A stretch of 64,000 nucleotides of DNA, taken from NCBI RefSeq assembly GCF_051900535.1, contig NZ_JBHZGI010000007.1:62001-126000 (forward strand), written 5' to 3'. Within the stretch, counting starts at the first letter, position 1; every line of letters starts with the position of its first letter. The position numbers and the translations under genes were made by a program. Source of the stretch: Frateuria_A sp051900535 (GTDB lineage: Bacteria > Pseudomonadota > Gammaproteobacteria > Xanthomonadales > Rhodanobacteraceae). Shown piece after piece: positions 49,854 to 58,820 of the stretch. Below the pieces are notes generated by a model. It did no database searches, had not been told where the DNA came from, and saw only the letters and a program-made list of their open reading frames with translations.

Positions 49854-51527
49854 ATGGCTGACAACGCCATCGCCACCACCGACAGCTCTGCCAGCCGCTT
49901 CGACCTCAAGCAGCTCGCGCGCAGCCCCGCCTCGCGCCAGTTGCTGCTGCTGGTCGGCATGGCCGCGGCCGTCGCGCTGGGCGTGGCGGTGGTGCTGTGG
50001 TCGCGCGGGCCCAACTGGGGCCTGCTCTACGCCGGCCTGGGCCAGCAGGACGCCGCCGCGATCACCCAGGCGCTGCAGTCGACCAATACCCCCTACCAGC
50101 TCGGCAACGACGGCAGCTCGATCATGGTGCCGGCCTCGGACCTCGCCGCGGTGCGCCTGCGCCTGGCCGGGCAGGGGCTGCCGCAGGGCACCGCAACGAA
50201 CACCGTGCCGCAGGCCGATTCGCCGTTCGGCATGAGCGATCTGGCCGAGCGCACGCGCTACCAGCAGATGCTGGAGACCGACCTGGGCAACACCATCGGC
50301 AGCCTGCAGGGCGTGCGCGCCGCGCGCGTGCACCTGGCGCTGTCCAAGCCGTCCGCCTTTATCCGCGACAGCCGCGAGGCCAGCGCCTCGGTGCTGGTCA
50401 CGCTCTATCCGGGTCGGCAACTGGACGCAAGCCAGGTGGCGGCGATCGTGCACCTGGTCGCCGCCTCGGTACCCGACCTGGACGCCAGGCAGGTGTCGGT
50501 GATCGACCAGCAGGGCCAGCTGCTCACCGGCAGCGATCCGGACAGCGCGGCCGCGGTCGGCGACAGCCGCCTGCGCCTGGCCACGCGGATCGAAAACAGC
50601 TACGCGCAGCGCATCGAGGAACTGCTCACGCCGCTGGTCGGCCCCGGCAAGGTGCACGCGCAGGTCTCGGTGGACCTGGACTTCAGCGCCACCGAAAAGG
50701 CCAGCGAAACCTTCGACCACGAACACCCGGCCCTGCGCAGCGAACAGACCAGCAGCGAACACCACGCCGACGGCACGGCCGCCGACGGTGGCGTGCCCGG
50801 CGCGCTCAGCAACCAGCCGCCGGTCATGGCCGCGCAGCCGACCGCGGCCAATCCCAACGCCGGCGGCAAGGCCGCCGTAGCGCCGGCCACCGCCACCGCG
50901 CAGACCAACACCGGCGACAGCTCCTCCAGCGCCACCCGCAACTACGAACTGGACCGCACCATCAGCCACACCAGCGATCCGGCCGGACGGCTGGCGCGCC
51001 TGAGCGTGGCGGTGGTGGTCGACAACAAGACCGTGAGCGGCCCCAAGGGCGACGCCAGCGTGCCGTTCACGCCGCAGGAACTGGACCACCTCACCCAGCT
51101 GGCCAAGAACGCGGTCGGCTTCGACCAGGCCCGCGGCGACAGCGTGAGCGTCATCAACCAGGCTTTCCGTACCGCCCCGGCCGCCGACGCGCCCGAGCAA
51201 CTGCCGCTGTGGCAGCGCCCCGGCGCGCTGGACCTGATCAAGCAGGCCATCGGCGTGCTGATCGCGTTGATCGTCGCTTTCGGTCTCCTGCGCCCGCTGC
51301 TCAAGGGGCTGATGCGCAGCGCGCCGCAACCGGCACTGGCCGGCGCCGGCCGCGTGCCTACGGTTTCCGTGCGGATTGCCGATGACGATGACGAGGGGAA
51401 CCGGCTGTCGGGTCCACAGGTGATCGGATATGAGCAGAAAGTGGGCCTGGCCCGACGCATGGTCAGCGACAACCCCAAGCAGGTGGCGCAAGTGGTCAGG
51501 AACTGGGTCGGCGAGGATGGCGGCTAA
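49854..51527 (+). CDS. fliF: FliF, MS-ring protein
   Basis: 557 residues with two membrane helices (about 25-45 and 455-475). Ring-building domains follow the first helix, with NWGLLYAGLGQQDAAAI and VRAARVHLALSKPSAFIRD. The C-terminal cytoplasmic tail (about 480-557) binds FliG. A long polar insert near 310-365 is Ala/Asn/Thr-rich. It forms the base of the flagellum in the inner membrane and starts 48 bases after fliE. Confidence 0.97.
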   Translation: MADNAIATTDSSASRFDLKQLARSPASRQLLLLVGMAAAVALGVAVVLWSRGPNWGLLYAGLGQQDAAAITQALQSTNTPYQLGNDGSSIMVPASDLAAVRLRLAGQGLPQGTATNTVPQADSPFGMSDLAERTRYQQMLETDLGNTIGSLQGVRAARVHLALSKPSAFIRDSREASASVLVTLYPGRQLDASQVAAIVHLVAASVPDLDARQVSVIDQQGQLLTGSDPDSAAAVGDSRLRLATRIENSYAQRIEELLTPLVGPGKVHAQVSVDLDFSATEKASETFDHEHPALRSEQTSSEHHADGTAADGGVPGALSNQPPVMAAQPTAANPNAGGKAAVAPATATAQTNTGDSSSSATRNYELDRTISHTSDPAGRLARLSVAVVVDNKTVSGPKGDASVPFTPQELDHLTQLAKNAVGFDQARGDSVSVINQAFRTAPAADAPEQLPLWQRPGALDLIKQAIGVLIALIVAFGLLRPLLKGLMRSAPQPALAGAGRVPTVSVRIADDDDEGNRLSGPQVIGYEQKVGLARRMVSDNPKQVAQVVRNWVGEDGG

Positions 51528-51533
51528 GCGTCG

Positions 51534-52538
51534 ATGAAACAGGAACCGCAAATCACCGGTGCGCAGCGCGCCGCGATCCTGCTGCTCACCCTGGGCGAGC
51601 AGGACGCCGCCGAGGTGCTCAAGCATCTGTCCGCGCGCGACGTGCAGGCGGTCGGCCAGGCCATGGCCGTGCTGACCAGCGTGTCGCGCGAACAGGTCGA
51701 CAAGGTGCTCACCCGGCTGCACGACGACATGGGCTCGCAGACCGCGCTCGGCGTCGGCACCGAGGACTACATCCGCAAGATCCTCACCAACGCGCTGGGC
51801 GAGACCAAGGCGGGCAACCTGATCGACCGCATCCTGCTGGGCCGTTCCAGCAAGGGGCTTGAATCGCTCAAATGGATGGAAGGTCGCGCCATCGCCGAGA
51901 TGGTTGGCCAGGAACATCCGCAGATCATCGCGCTGGTGCTGGCGCACCTGGAACACGACCAGGCCGCCGAAGTGCTCGGCTACCTGCCGGGACGCACGCG
52001 CTCGGACGCGATCATGCGCATCGCCACGCTCGATGGCGTGCAGCCGCACGCGCTCAACGAGCTGGACGAAATCATGGAGCGCCAGTTCTCCGGCAACACC
52101 AACAAATTGAAGTCCGCCAGCGTGGGTGGCCTCAAGGCCGCGGCCAACATCCTCAACGCGATGGAATCGAGCCGCGAGGCCGAGCTGATGGCCGCCATCC
52201 GCAGCCACGACCCCGGCCTGGGCAGCAAGATCGAAGACCTGATGTTCGTCTTCGACGACCTGGTGGAACTGGACGACCGCTCGATGCAGGCGCTGCTGCG
52301 CGAAGTGCCCTCGCCGCGCCTGATCGTGGCGCTCAAGGGCGCCGAGCCGTCGATCCGCGAAAAGATGTTCGCCAACATGTCCAAGCGCGCCGCCGACATG
52401 CTGCGCGACGACCTGGAAGTGGCCGGGCCCGTGCGCGTGTCCGAGGTGGACGCCGCGCAGAAGGAAATCCTCGGCATCGCCCGGCGACTGGCCGACGCCG
52501 GCCAGATCACCCTCGGCGGCTCGGATGACCTGGTCTGA
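51534..52538 (+). CDS. fliG: FliG, motor switch protein
   Basis: 334 residues. The middle domain has MVGQEHPQIIALVLAHLEHD with the EHPQ motif that binds FliM. The C-terminal torque helix region reads DDLVELDDRSMQALLREV with the charged residues that face MotA. The frame begins MKQEPQITGAQRAAILLL, six bases after fliF. It joins rotor to stator. The stop overlaps fliH by one base (TGATG). Confidence 0.97.
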   Translation: MKQEPQITGAQRAAILLLTLGEQDAAEVLKHLSARDVQAVGQAMAVLTSVSREQVDKVLTRLHDDMGSQTALGVGTEDYIRKILTNALGETKAGNLIDRILLGRSSKGLESLKWMEGRAIAEMVGQEHPQIIALVLAHLEHDQAAEVLGYLPGRTRSDAIMRIATLDGVQPHALNELDEIMERQFSGNTNKLKSASVGGLKAAANILNAMESSREAELMAAIRSHDPGLGSKIEDLMFVFDDLVELDDRSMQALLREVPSPRLIVALKGAEPSIREKMFANMSKRAADMLRDDLEVAGPVRVSEVDAAQKEILGIARRLADAGQITLGGSDDLV

Positions 52539-53152
52539 TGAGCGCCGTCCTCAACCGCGATGCGGTGGCCGGCTACCAGCGCTGGGAGCCGCCGCAGATG
52601 GGCGACGTGCCGGCGCAGGCTCCGGCCGAGCCGGCGAACCATCCCACGGTCAGTGACCTGGAGACGCTCCAGCAGCAGGCACGTGAGGAAGGCCATGCGG
52701 CCGGCCTCGCCCAAGGCCTCGCCGAGGCGCGCGCGCAGGGGCGCGAGCGCATCGCACGGCTGGAGGCGATCTGCGCCCAGGCGGCGCGTCCGCTCGAAGC
52801 GCTCGATACCGCGGTGGAACAGGAGCTGGCGCAACTGGCCCTGCTCGTCGCGCGCCGCGTGATCGCCGCCGAACTGGCAACCCGGCCGGACCTGATCGTG
52901 CAGGCCGTGCGCCAGGCCGCCGCCGCGCTGCCCGCCGCCACGCGCGAGCTGCGCGTGCGCCTGCATCCGGACGATCTGGCGCTGGTGCGCGAGCTGGAGG
53001 CGGCCGAGACGCACTGGCAACTGGTGGCCGATCCCGCCCTCAAGCGCGGCGACTGCCTGCTCGAAAGCGAACGATCGCGGCTCGATGCGCGGCTGGAGTC
53101 GCGCCTTGCCGTGATGATCGACGCCGTGCTGGGTGACGAGACCGGCGCATGA
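52538..53152 (+). CDS. fliH: FliH, export ATPase regulator
   Basis: 204 residues. REEGHAAGLAQGLAEARAQG contains the glycine-repeat GxxxG-type helix typical of FliH, and the C-terminal part has LIVQAVRQAAAALPAATREL and VRLHPDDLALVRELE. FliH dimers hold FliI and link it to the C ring. The start is coupled to fliG. 40 bases separate it from fliI. Confidence 0.93.
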   Translation: MSAVLNRDAVAGYQRWEPPQMGDVPAQAPAEPANHPTVSDLETLQQQAREEGHAAGLAQGLAEARAQGRERIARLEAICAQAARPLEALDTAVEQELAQLALLVARRVIAAELATRPDLIVQAVRQAAAALPAATRELRVRLHPDDLALVRELEAAETHWQLVADPALKRGDCLLESERSRLDARLESRLAVMIDAVLGDETGA

Positions 53153-53192
53153 GCCCCCGACGCCAGCCGCTTTCCAGCAAAGAGCCCGCGGC

Positions 53193-54530
53193 ATGAACGG
53201 CTGGTCGCAGCAGATCGCCCGCCGCCGCCAGCGCGCACAGGCAGCCCACACGCTCACGGTCGAAGGCCGCCTGCGGCGCGTGGTCGGCCTCACGCTCGAG
53301 GCCGAAGGCTGCGAAGCCGCGCTCGGCGCGCGCTGCCTGGTCGACACCGCCGACGGCAGCCAGCTCGACACCGAGGTGGTCGGCTTCGCCGACGAGCGCC
53401 TGCTGCTGATGCCTGTCGGCGAGATGCACGGCGTGCTGCCCAACGCCCGGGTGCGCCCGCTCAGCGATGCCGGCGGACTGCCGGTGGGCGCCGGGCTGCT
53501 CGGCCGCGTGATCGGCGCCGACGGCGTGCCGCTCGATGGCATGGGCCCACTGGACACCGGCGAACACGCCGCGCTCAAGGCCGAACCGATCAACCCGATG
53601 GCGCGCAAGCCTATCGACACGCCGCTGGACACTGGCGTGCGCGCGATCAACGCGCTGCTCACCGTCGGCCGCGGCCAGCGCCTGGGGCTGTTCGCCGGCT
53701 CCGGTGTGGGCAAGTCCACGCTGCTGGGCATGATGACCAAGTACACCGATGCCGACGTCGTGGTCGTCGGCCTGATCGGCGAGCGCGGCCGCGAGGTGAA
53801 GGAATTCGTCGAGCATACGCTGGGCGAGGAAGGTCGCCGCCGCGCGGTGATCGTCGCCGCCCCGGCCGACGCGCCGCCGCTCAAGCGCCTGCGCGGCGCG
53901 CAGTACGCCACCGCGATCGCCGAGTGGTTCCGCGACCGCGGCCAGCGCGTGCTGCTGCTGATGGATTCGCTCACCCGCTACGCCCAGGCACAGCGCGAGA
54001 TCGCGCTGGCGATCGGCGAGCCGCCGGCAACCAAGGGTTATCCGCCGTCGGTGTTCGCGATGCTGCCGGCGCTGGTCGAACGCGCCGGCAACGACGCCGG
54101 GGGTGTCGGCTCGATCACCGCCTTCTACACCGTGCTGACCGAAGGCGACGATTACCGCCATGATCCGATCGCCGACGCGGCGCGCGCGATCCTGGACGGC
54201 CACATCGTGCTCTCGCGCGACCTGGCCGAGGCCGGCCACTACCCGGCGATCGACATCGAGGCGTCGATCAGCCGCGTGATGCCGGCGGTCACCGCCCGCG
54301 AGCACCAGCGCGCCGCGCAGCGTTTCCGCCAGGTCTATTCGGCCTACCGCCAGCAGCGCGACCTGATCGCGGTGGGCGCCTACCAGAAGGGATCCGACCC
54401 GCAGGTCGACCAGGCCATCGTGATGTGGCCCCGCCTGCGCGCGTTCCTGCAGCAGGAAGTGGACGAACCGATGAGCCTCGCCGACGGCATCGCCGCCCTT
54501 AACGCCCTGGCCGCCGAGGCCACGCAGTGA
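53193..54530 (+). CDS. fliI: FliI, flagellar export ATPase
   Basis: 445 residues. Walker A AGSGVGKS is at 168-175 with Lys174. VVGLIGERGREVKEF carries the catalytic Glu, and RVLLLMDSLTRYAQAQREI is Walker B and following loop. The ATPase energises substrate unfolding at the export gate and is related to F1 beta. The ATG at 53193 gives the usual N-terminus; the frame open back to 53133 overlaps fliH. GTG of fliJ overlaps its stop. Confidence 0.97.
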   Translation: MNGWSQQIARRRQRAQAAHTLTVEGRLRRVVGLTLEAEGCEAALGARCLVDTADGSQLDTEVVGFADERLLLMPVGEMHGVLPNARVRPLSDAGGLPVGAGLLGRVIGADGVPLDGMGPLDTGEHAALKAEPINPMARKPIDTPLDTGVRAINALLTVGRGQRLGLFAGSGVGKSTLLGMMTKYTDADVVVVGLIGERGREVKEFVEHTLGEEGRRRAVIVAAPADAPPLKRLRGAQYATAIAEWFRDRGQRVLLLMDSLTRYAQAQREIALAIGEPPATKGYPPSVFAMLPALVERAGNDAGGVGSITAFYTVLTEGDDYRHDPIADAARAILDGHIVLSRDLAEAGHYPAIDIEASISRVMPAVTAREHQRAAQRFRQVYSAYRQQRDLIAVGAYQKGSDPQVDQAIVMWPRLRAFLQQEVDEPMSLADGIAALNALAAEATQ

Positions 54531-54955
54531 GCAAGCGCGCCGACCGCCTGCAGCCGGCCGCCGACCAGGCCAAACAGCGCAGCGAAGATGCGGTACTGAA
54601 GCTCGCCGAGCAGCAGCAGCGGCTGGCCAAGGCCGAGCGCCAGCTTGCCGAACTGCGCGGCTACCGCCAGGAGTACGCCAGCCCCGGCGTCGGGGGTTTG
54701 ACGGCCGTTGCGCTGATGAACCGCCAGCAATTCGTCGAGCGCATCGACCGCGCGATCGACCAGCAGGTGCTGGAGATCGAACGCCAGCGCCAGTTGCTCG
54801 ACCAGATGCGCGGGTCCTGGCGCGACGCGCATGCCCGCGAAGCCGCGCTGGACAACGTGATCGACCGTTACCGCGAGCAGGAACGCAAGAGCGAGGAGCG
54901 CCGCGAGCAGAACGACATCGACGAGCGCATGCAGCATCGGCGACCCGCCCGATAG
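54527..54955 (+). CDS. fliJ: FliJ, export chaperone-escort protein
   Basis: 142 residues, nearly all coiled coil, with LKLAEQQQRLAKAERQLAEL near residues 23-42 and an Arg/Gln/Glu-rich C-terminal half. FliJ is the central-stalk-like subunit of the FliI ring. It starts at the GTG that overlaps the fliI stop (GTGA). A 67-base gap separates it from fliK. Confidence 0.93.
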   Translation: MSKRADRLQPAADQAKQRSEDAVLKLAEQQQRLAKAERQLAELRGYRQEYASPGVGGLTAVALMNRQQFVERIDRAIDQQVLEIERQRQLLDQMRGSWRDAHAREAALDNVIDRYREQERKSEERREQNDIDERMQHRRPAR

Positions 54956-55022
54956 GCCTTGGCGCGAAGTTTGCTGGCCTGACTCGACGCATGCCGTTTG
55001 AAGCCTTGATGAGGAAGTGCCC

Positions 55023-56036
55023 ATGAGCGCGACCACCGCCGCCGTGAACCCCGTCCAGCCGGCTCCGCCGCCGGCCCGCCCTGCCGCGGACCCCTCCGCC
55101 CGGTCGGACGACAGCCGCTTCGACCGCCACCTGGACGCCGCCCGCCAGCAGCACGGCCAGTCGCAGGACAAGCCGGCGCAGGACGATGGCAAGCATGAGG
55201 TGGCCACGGCCAAGGGTTCACCGAAGACCGACACCGACAAGCAAAAGCCCGCCGACGCAAGCGCGAAGGACCAGGGCGACCCGGACGCCGCCGCGTTGGC
55301 CGCGGCCATGCTCGCGCTGATCGGCCAGGCCGCGCCGGCCAAGCCGCTCGCCGCGGCCGGCATGGTGGCGCATGCGGCGACCAAAGCCATCGCCGATGGC
55401 ACCGCCGCCAAGGCACCGGCCGCGCTGATGTTGCTCGCCAACACCGCGGCCGCGGCGGCGACGGCCAAGCCAGCGATCAACCTCGACGCCAATGCGTTGG
55501 CGCCGATGCTGGCCAGGCCGGCCGAGCAGAAGGACGCGTCGATCGATGTCGCGCAGCTGGGCAGCCTGTCCGCCAACCCGGTGCCGGTGCCCGACGCCGG
55601 CACGACCGCGGCGCCGGCGCACAACCTCAACCTCGCCAGTCCCGCCGGCACGCCCGCGTTCGCGCAGGAACTGGGCCAGCACGTGGTCTGGCTTGGCCAG
55701 CAGGACGTCAAGCAGGCGCGCATCCGTTTGCATCCGGAAGATCTCGGCACGCTCGACGTCAAGGTCAGCCTGAACCATGACCGCGTCGACGTGAGCTTCG
55801 CCGTGCAGCATCCGGCGGCCGTGCACGTCGTGCAGCAGACCCTGCCGCAGCTGGACGCCCTGCTGGCGCAGCATGGCCTGGCGCTGGGCCAGGCCGACGT
55901 CGGCCAGCGCCAGCAGCAGGGCGAAGGTGGTCGCGGTGGCGAGACGGCGGGGGCGATCGGAGAGATCGACGCCGAACCGGCCGCGATGGCCAGCATGCCG
56001 GTGGCCGCGCTCGGGATGCTCGATACCTTCGCCTGA
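55023..56036 (+). CDS. fliK: FliK, hook-length control protein
   Basis: 337 residues. A long, low-complexity Ala/Pro/Lys-rich N-terminal part serves as the measuring segment. The C-terminal Flg_hook domain has VKQARIRLHPEDLGTLDVKVSL and AVHVVQQTLPQLDALLAQHGLAL. FliK reads hook length and switches export specificity through FlhB. GAGGAAG six bases upstream supports the ATG at 55023 over the GTG at 55017. Confidence 0.93.
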   Translation: MSATTAAVNPVQPAPPPARPAADPSARSDDSRFDRHLDAARQQHGQSQDKPAQDDGKHEVATAKGSPKTDTDKQKPADASAKDQGDPDAAALAAAMLALIGQAAPAKPLAAAGMVAHAATKAIADGTAAKAPAALMLLANTAAAAATAKPAINLDANALAPMLARPAEQKDASIDVAQLGSLSANPVPVPDAGTTAAPAHNLNLASPAGTPAFAQELGQHVVWLGQQDVKQARIRLHPEDLGTLDVKVSLNHDRVDVSFAVQHPAAVHVVQQTLPQLDALLAQHGLALGQADVGQRQQQGEGGRGGETAGAIGEIDAEPAAMASMPVAALGMLDTFA

Positions 56037-56249
56037 CGGGGATATCCCCTCGACTCCGGCCTGCGGCCTGCGCCCACGGTGAACCGGGTTTAGGGCGTCC
56101 CTTCCCGCAACATTCCCATCCCGTTCGCGCCGGGCGCAGCGGGCAGCGCGGACGTCGAAACGCCTCCCTCGAACCCCACGGCCGAATCCTCTGCCGCCGG
56201 GCGAACTGCCGTCAGGCGGGTGAGGGTTCGGGCGGCAAGGGCGCATCGG

Positions 56250-56299
56250 CGCCATCGAACCCCTCCCTGACCACTCTCCCGATGGGCGAGGGGCTCAGT
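56250..56299. repeat. Degraded REP element (CCCTCTCCCC family)
   Basis: CCCCTCCCTGACCACTCTCC then CGATGGGCGAGGGGCTC: the arms still pair but with mismatches. It follows the same plan as the copies at 9859, 12154 and 46786. Confidence 0.45.
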
Positions 56300-56478
56300 T
56301 CATGTGCCCCGCACATTCCGTTCGCGCCGAGCGCGAATGCACTGCGCCGGAATCGCAGCGCCCCCTTGCCCCGCCGGTTTCCAGACACCCGTCGTGATCG
56401 CGACGCGGCCGATCCCCGGCACGCGTCAAGAAAGCGCCGCGCCTGCCGCAAACCAAGCAGGGCCAAGCCCTTCCGCCG

Positions 56479-56493
56479 TGGCACGCGGATTGC
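56479..56493 (+). promoter_or_regulatory. Sigma-54 promoter of fliL
   Basis: TGGCACG-CGGA-TTGC, followed by A: a perfect match to the consensus TGGCACG-N4-TTGCA. It lies 67 bases before the fliL ATG, somewhat further than at the other sites. It would drive fliLMNOPQR-flhB-flhA. Confidence 0.92.
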
Positions 56494-56559
56494 AACGAGG
56501 TCCCTGCAAGGTGGCGCCCCCGGGAGCCAACAAGAAAAACAACACCGAGGTTTTGAGGC

Positions 56560-57075
56560 ATGGCAATTACGGAAGAAGAAGCGGTAGCGGTGGCGGCGCC
56601 GAAGAAAAAGCGCTCGCTGCTGGTCATTGGCCTGGTGGTGGCGCTGCTGGCGGTGTCCGGCGCGTGCGCGTACCTGTTCGTATCGCACGGGCAGCACAAA
56701 TCCGCCACGGCGGCGACCGGCAAGGACGCCGGCGACGCCCAGCCGGCCAAGGTCCAGCCCGAATACTTCCTGCCGCTGGATCCGGCCTTCGTCGTCAACT
56801 TCCGCGACGACGACGCCATGCGCTACCTGCAGGTCGGCGTGACCCTGATGTCGCACGACCAGGCCGCGCTGGACACCGTCAAGGGTGTCGACCCGGTCGT
56901 GCGCAACGCGCTGGTGATGCTTTTCAGCCGGCAGAGCTACTCGATCCTCAGCGACCCCATCGGCAAGCAGAAGCTGCAGGCCGATGCGCTTGAGGCCGTG
57001 CGCAAGATCGTCGCGGCGCGCACCGGCAAGCCCGGCATCGACGCGTTGTACTTCACCAGCTTCGTGATGCAGTGA
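56560..57075 (+). CDS. fliL: FliL, stator-associated basal body protein
   Basis: 171 residues. A short cytoplasmic N-terminus, one membrane helix (LLVIGLVVALLAVSGACAYL) and a periplasmic domain with YFLPLDPAFVVNF and YLQVGVTLMS. FliL surrounds the stator and aids torque at high load. It begins the fourth flagellar gene series, 523 bases after fliK, with ACCGAGGTTTTGAGGC before the ATG. Confidence 0.95.
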   Translation: MAITEEEAVAVAAPKKKRSLLVIGLVVALLAVSGACAYLFVSHGQHKSATAATGKDAGDAQPAKVQPEYFLPLDPAFVVNFRDDDAMRYLQVGVTLMSHDQAALDTVKGVDPVVRNALVMLFSRQSYSILSDPIGKQKLQADALEAVRKIVAARTGKPGIDALYFTSFVMQ

Positions 57076-57089
57076 GGCCCTGAGCGCCC

Positions 57090-58103
57090 ATGAGCGATCT
57101 TCTTTCCCAGGACGAAATCGACGCGCTGCTCGACGGCGTCACCGGCGGCAGCGTCGCCACCGGCGAGGACGAGCCGCCGCCGACCGAGGCGGTGCAGTCC
57201 TACGACTTCACCCAGCAGGACCGCATCGTGCGCGGCCGCCTGCCGACGCTGGAGATGGTCAACGACCGCTTCGCGCGCTTCTTCCGCCTGGGCGTGTTCA
57301 ACGTCCTGCGCAAGAGCTGCGAGGTGTCGGTACTCGGCGTGAAGATGGTGAAGTTCGCCGAGTACGTGCACAGCCTGGCGGTGCCGAGCAACCTCAACCT
57401 GGTCAAGATCAAGCCGCTGCGCGGTACCGCGCTGGTGGTGTTCGAGCCGCGGCTGGTGTTCACCGTGATCGACAACTTCTTCGGCGGCGACGGTCGCTTC
57501 CACGCGCGCATCGAGGGTCGCGATTTCAGTGCGATCGAGAACCGCGTGATCCAGATCATGCTGACCGAGTTGTTCGCCGCCATGAGCGAGGCGTGGAACC
57601 CGGTGCTGCCGCTGGAGTTCGAGTACATGAACTCCGAGATCAACCCGCAGTTCGCCAACATCGTCAGCCCGACGGAGACGGTGGTGATCTCGCGCTTCCA
57701 CGTCGAGCTCGATGGCGGTGGCGGCGAGATCCACCTGACCCTGCCGTACGCGATGGTCGAACCGATCCGCACGCTGCTCGACGCCGGCGTGCAGAGCGAC
57801 CTGGCCGACCGCGACGACCGTTTCACCGAGCACCTGCACGAGGAAGTGCTCGACGCCGAGGTCGAGATCAGCTCGCTGCTGATCGAGGCGCAGCTGTCCA
57901 TCGGGGATTTCCTGGGCCTGCGCCCGGGCGACGTGATCCCGGTGACGCTGCCCGAGCTTTGCACCGTCTTCGCCGAAGACGTGCCGGTGTTCCGTGGCCG
58001 CTACGGCCAGGCCAACGGCCACACGGCGATCCAGTTCCAGGCCCAGGTCGGCCGGCGCGAAAGGCGCGCGGCCGGCGAATTCATCGAGAAGAAAAGCGCA
58101 TGA
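57090..58103 (+). CDS. fliM: FliM, motor switch protein
   Basis: 337 residues. The N-terminal CheY-P binding motif is LLSQDEIDALLDG (4-16). The middle domain has FARFFRLGVFNVLRKSCEV and GGDGRFHARIEGRDFS, and the C-terminal part is a SpoA domain. FliM forms the C ring with FliG and FliN and reverses rotation when CheY-P binds. It starts 14 bases after fliL. The stop overlaps fliN (ATGA). Confidence 0.97.
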   Translation: MSDLLSQDEIDALLDGVTGGSVATGEDEPPPTEAVQSYDFTQQDRIVRGRLPTLEMVNDRFARFFRLGVFNVLRKSCEVSVLGVKMVKFAEYVHSLAVPSNLNLVKIKPLRGTALVVFEPRLVFTVIDNFFGGDGRFHARIEGRDFSAIENRVIQIMLTELFAAMSEAWNPVLPLEFEYMNSEINPQFANIVSPTETVVISRFHVELDGGGGEIHLTLPYAMVEPIRTLLDAGVQSDLADRDDRFTEHLHEEVLDAEVEISSLLIEAQLSIGDFLGLRPGDVIPVTLPELCTVFAEDVPVFRGRYGQANGHTAIQFQAQVGRRERRAAGEFIEKKSA

Positions 58104-58435
58104 ACGCCAACGACGCCGCGGTCGCCGACCGCATCGACCCCGACACCCTGGCCGGCTTCGCCAGCGAAACCGGTGACGTCAACCTGGACATGATCCTGGA
58201 CGTGCCGGTGACGCTGGCCATGGAGGTCGGCCGCACCAAGATCAGCATCCGCAACCTGCTGCAGTTGAACCAGGGTTCGGTGGTGGAGCTGGACCGCGCC
58301 GCCGGCGAACCGCTGGACGTGTTCGTCAACGGCACCCTGGTCGCGCACGGCGAGGTCGTGGTGATCAACGAGAAGTTCGGCATCCGACTGACCGACGTGG
58401 TCAGCCCGGCCGAGCGCGTGCGCAAGCTGCGTTGA
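58100..58435 (+). CDS. fliN: FliN, motor switch protein
   Basis: 111 residues. The SpoA domain has DMILDVPVTLAMEVGRTKI then NLLQLNQGSVVELDRAAGEP and INEKFGIRLTDVVSP, all well conserved. FliN tetramers form the base of the C ring and bind FliH. The ATG is coupled to fliM. The short acidic N-terminus is normal. Confidence 0.97.
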   Translation: MNANDAAVADRIDPDTLAGFASETGDVNLDMILDVPVTLAMEVGRTKISIRNLLQLNQGSVVELDRAAGEPLDVFVNGTLVAHGEVVVINEKFGIRLTDVVSPAERVRKLR

Positions 58436-58439
58436 TCCG

Positions 58440-58820
58440 ATGCTCGCGCTGATCTTCGCCGCGCCCGCCGCCACGTCCGACATCAACGTCGGCGGGGAGT
58501 TGTTGCGGGTGCTCTTGAGTCTCGCCGCGGTGATCGCGCTGATCTTCGTGGCCGGCTGGATGAGCCGCCGCCTGCAGGCACGCACGCTGCCGGGTGGCCG
58601 GCGCCTGCGCTGCGTGGAGACGATGTCGGTGGGCGCGCGCGAGCGCGTGCTGCTGATCGACGCCGACGGCAAGCGCCTGCTGGTCGGCGTGGGGCAGGGC
58701 GGCCTGCGCACGCTGCACGTGTACGAAGGCGCGGCTCCGGCCGACGCCAACCCGCCGGCACCGCTGCCGGCCGCTCCCAACTTCGCGCAGCTGCTGTCGC
58801 GCTGGAAAGGTAAGTCGTGA
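58440..58820 (+). CDS. fliO: FliO, export gate assembly protein
   Basis: 126 residues. One membrane helix (VLLSLAAVIALIFVAGWM) is followed by GRRLRCVETMSVGARERVLLID, the conserved FliO cytoplasmic segment. FliO helps stabilise FliP during gate assembly. It starts four bases after fliN and its stop overlaps fliP (GTGA). Confidence 0.92.
   Translation: MLALIFAAPAATSDINVGGELLRVLLSLAAVIALIFVAGWMSRRLQARTLPGGRRLRCVETMSVGARERVLLIDADGKRLLVGVGQGGLRTLHVYEGAAPADANPPAPLPAAPNFAQLLSRWKGKS

Larger units (their letters stand above)
56037..56559. other. Long intergenic stretch before fliL
   Basis: 523 bases with no convincing gene. Present are a degraded REP element at 56250-56299 and a repeated CCGTTCGCGCCG near 56120 and 56328. 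A textbook sigma-54 site lies at 56479. Short frames here lack ribosome-binding sites and protein-like composition. Confidence 0.6.
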
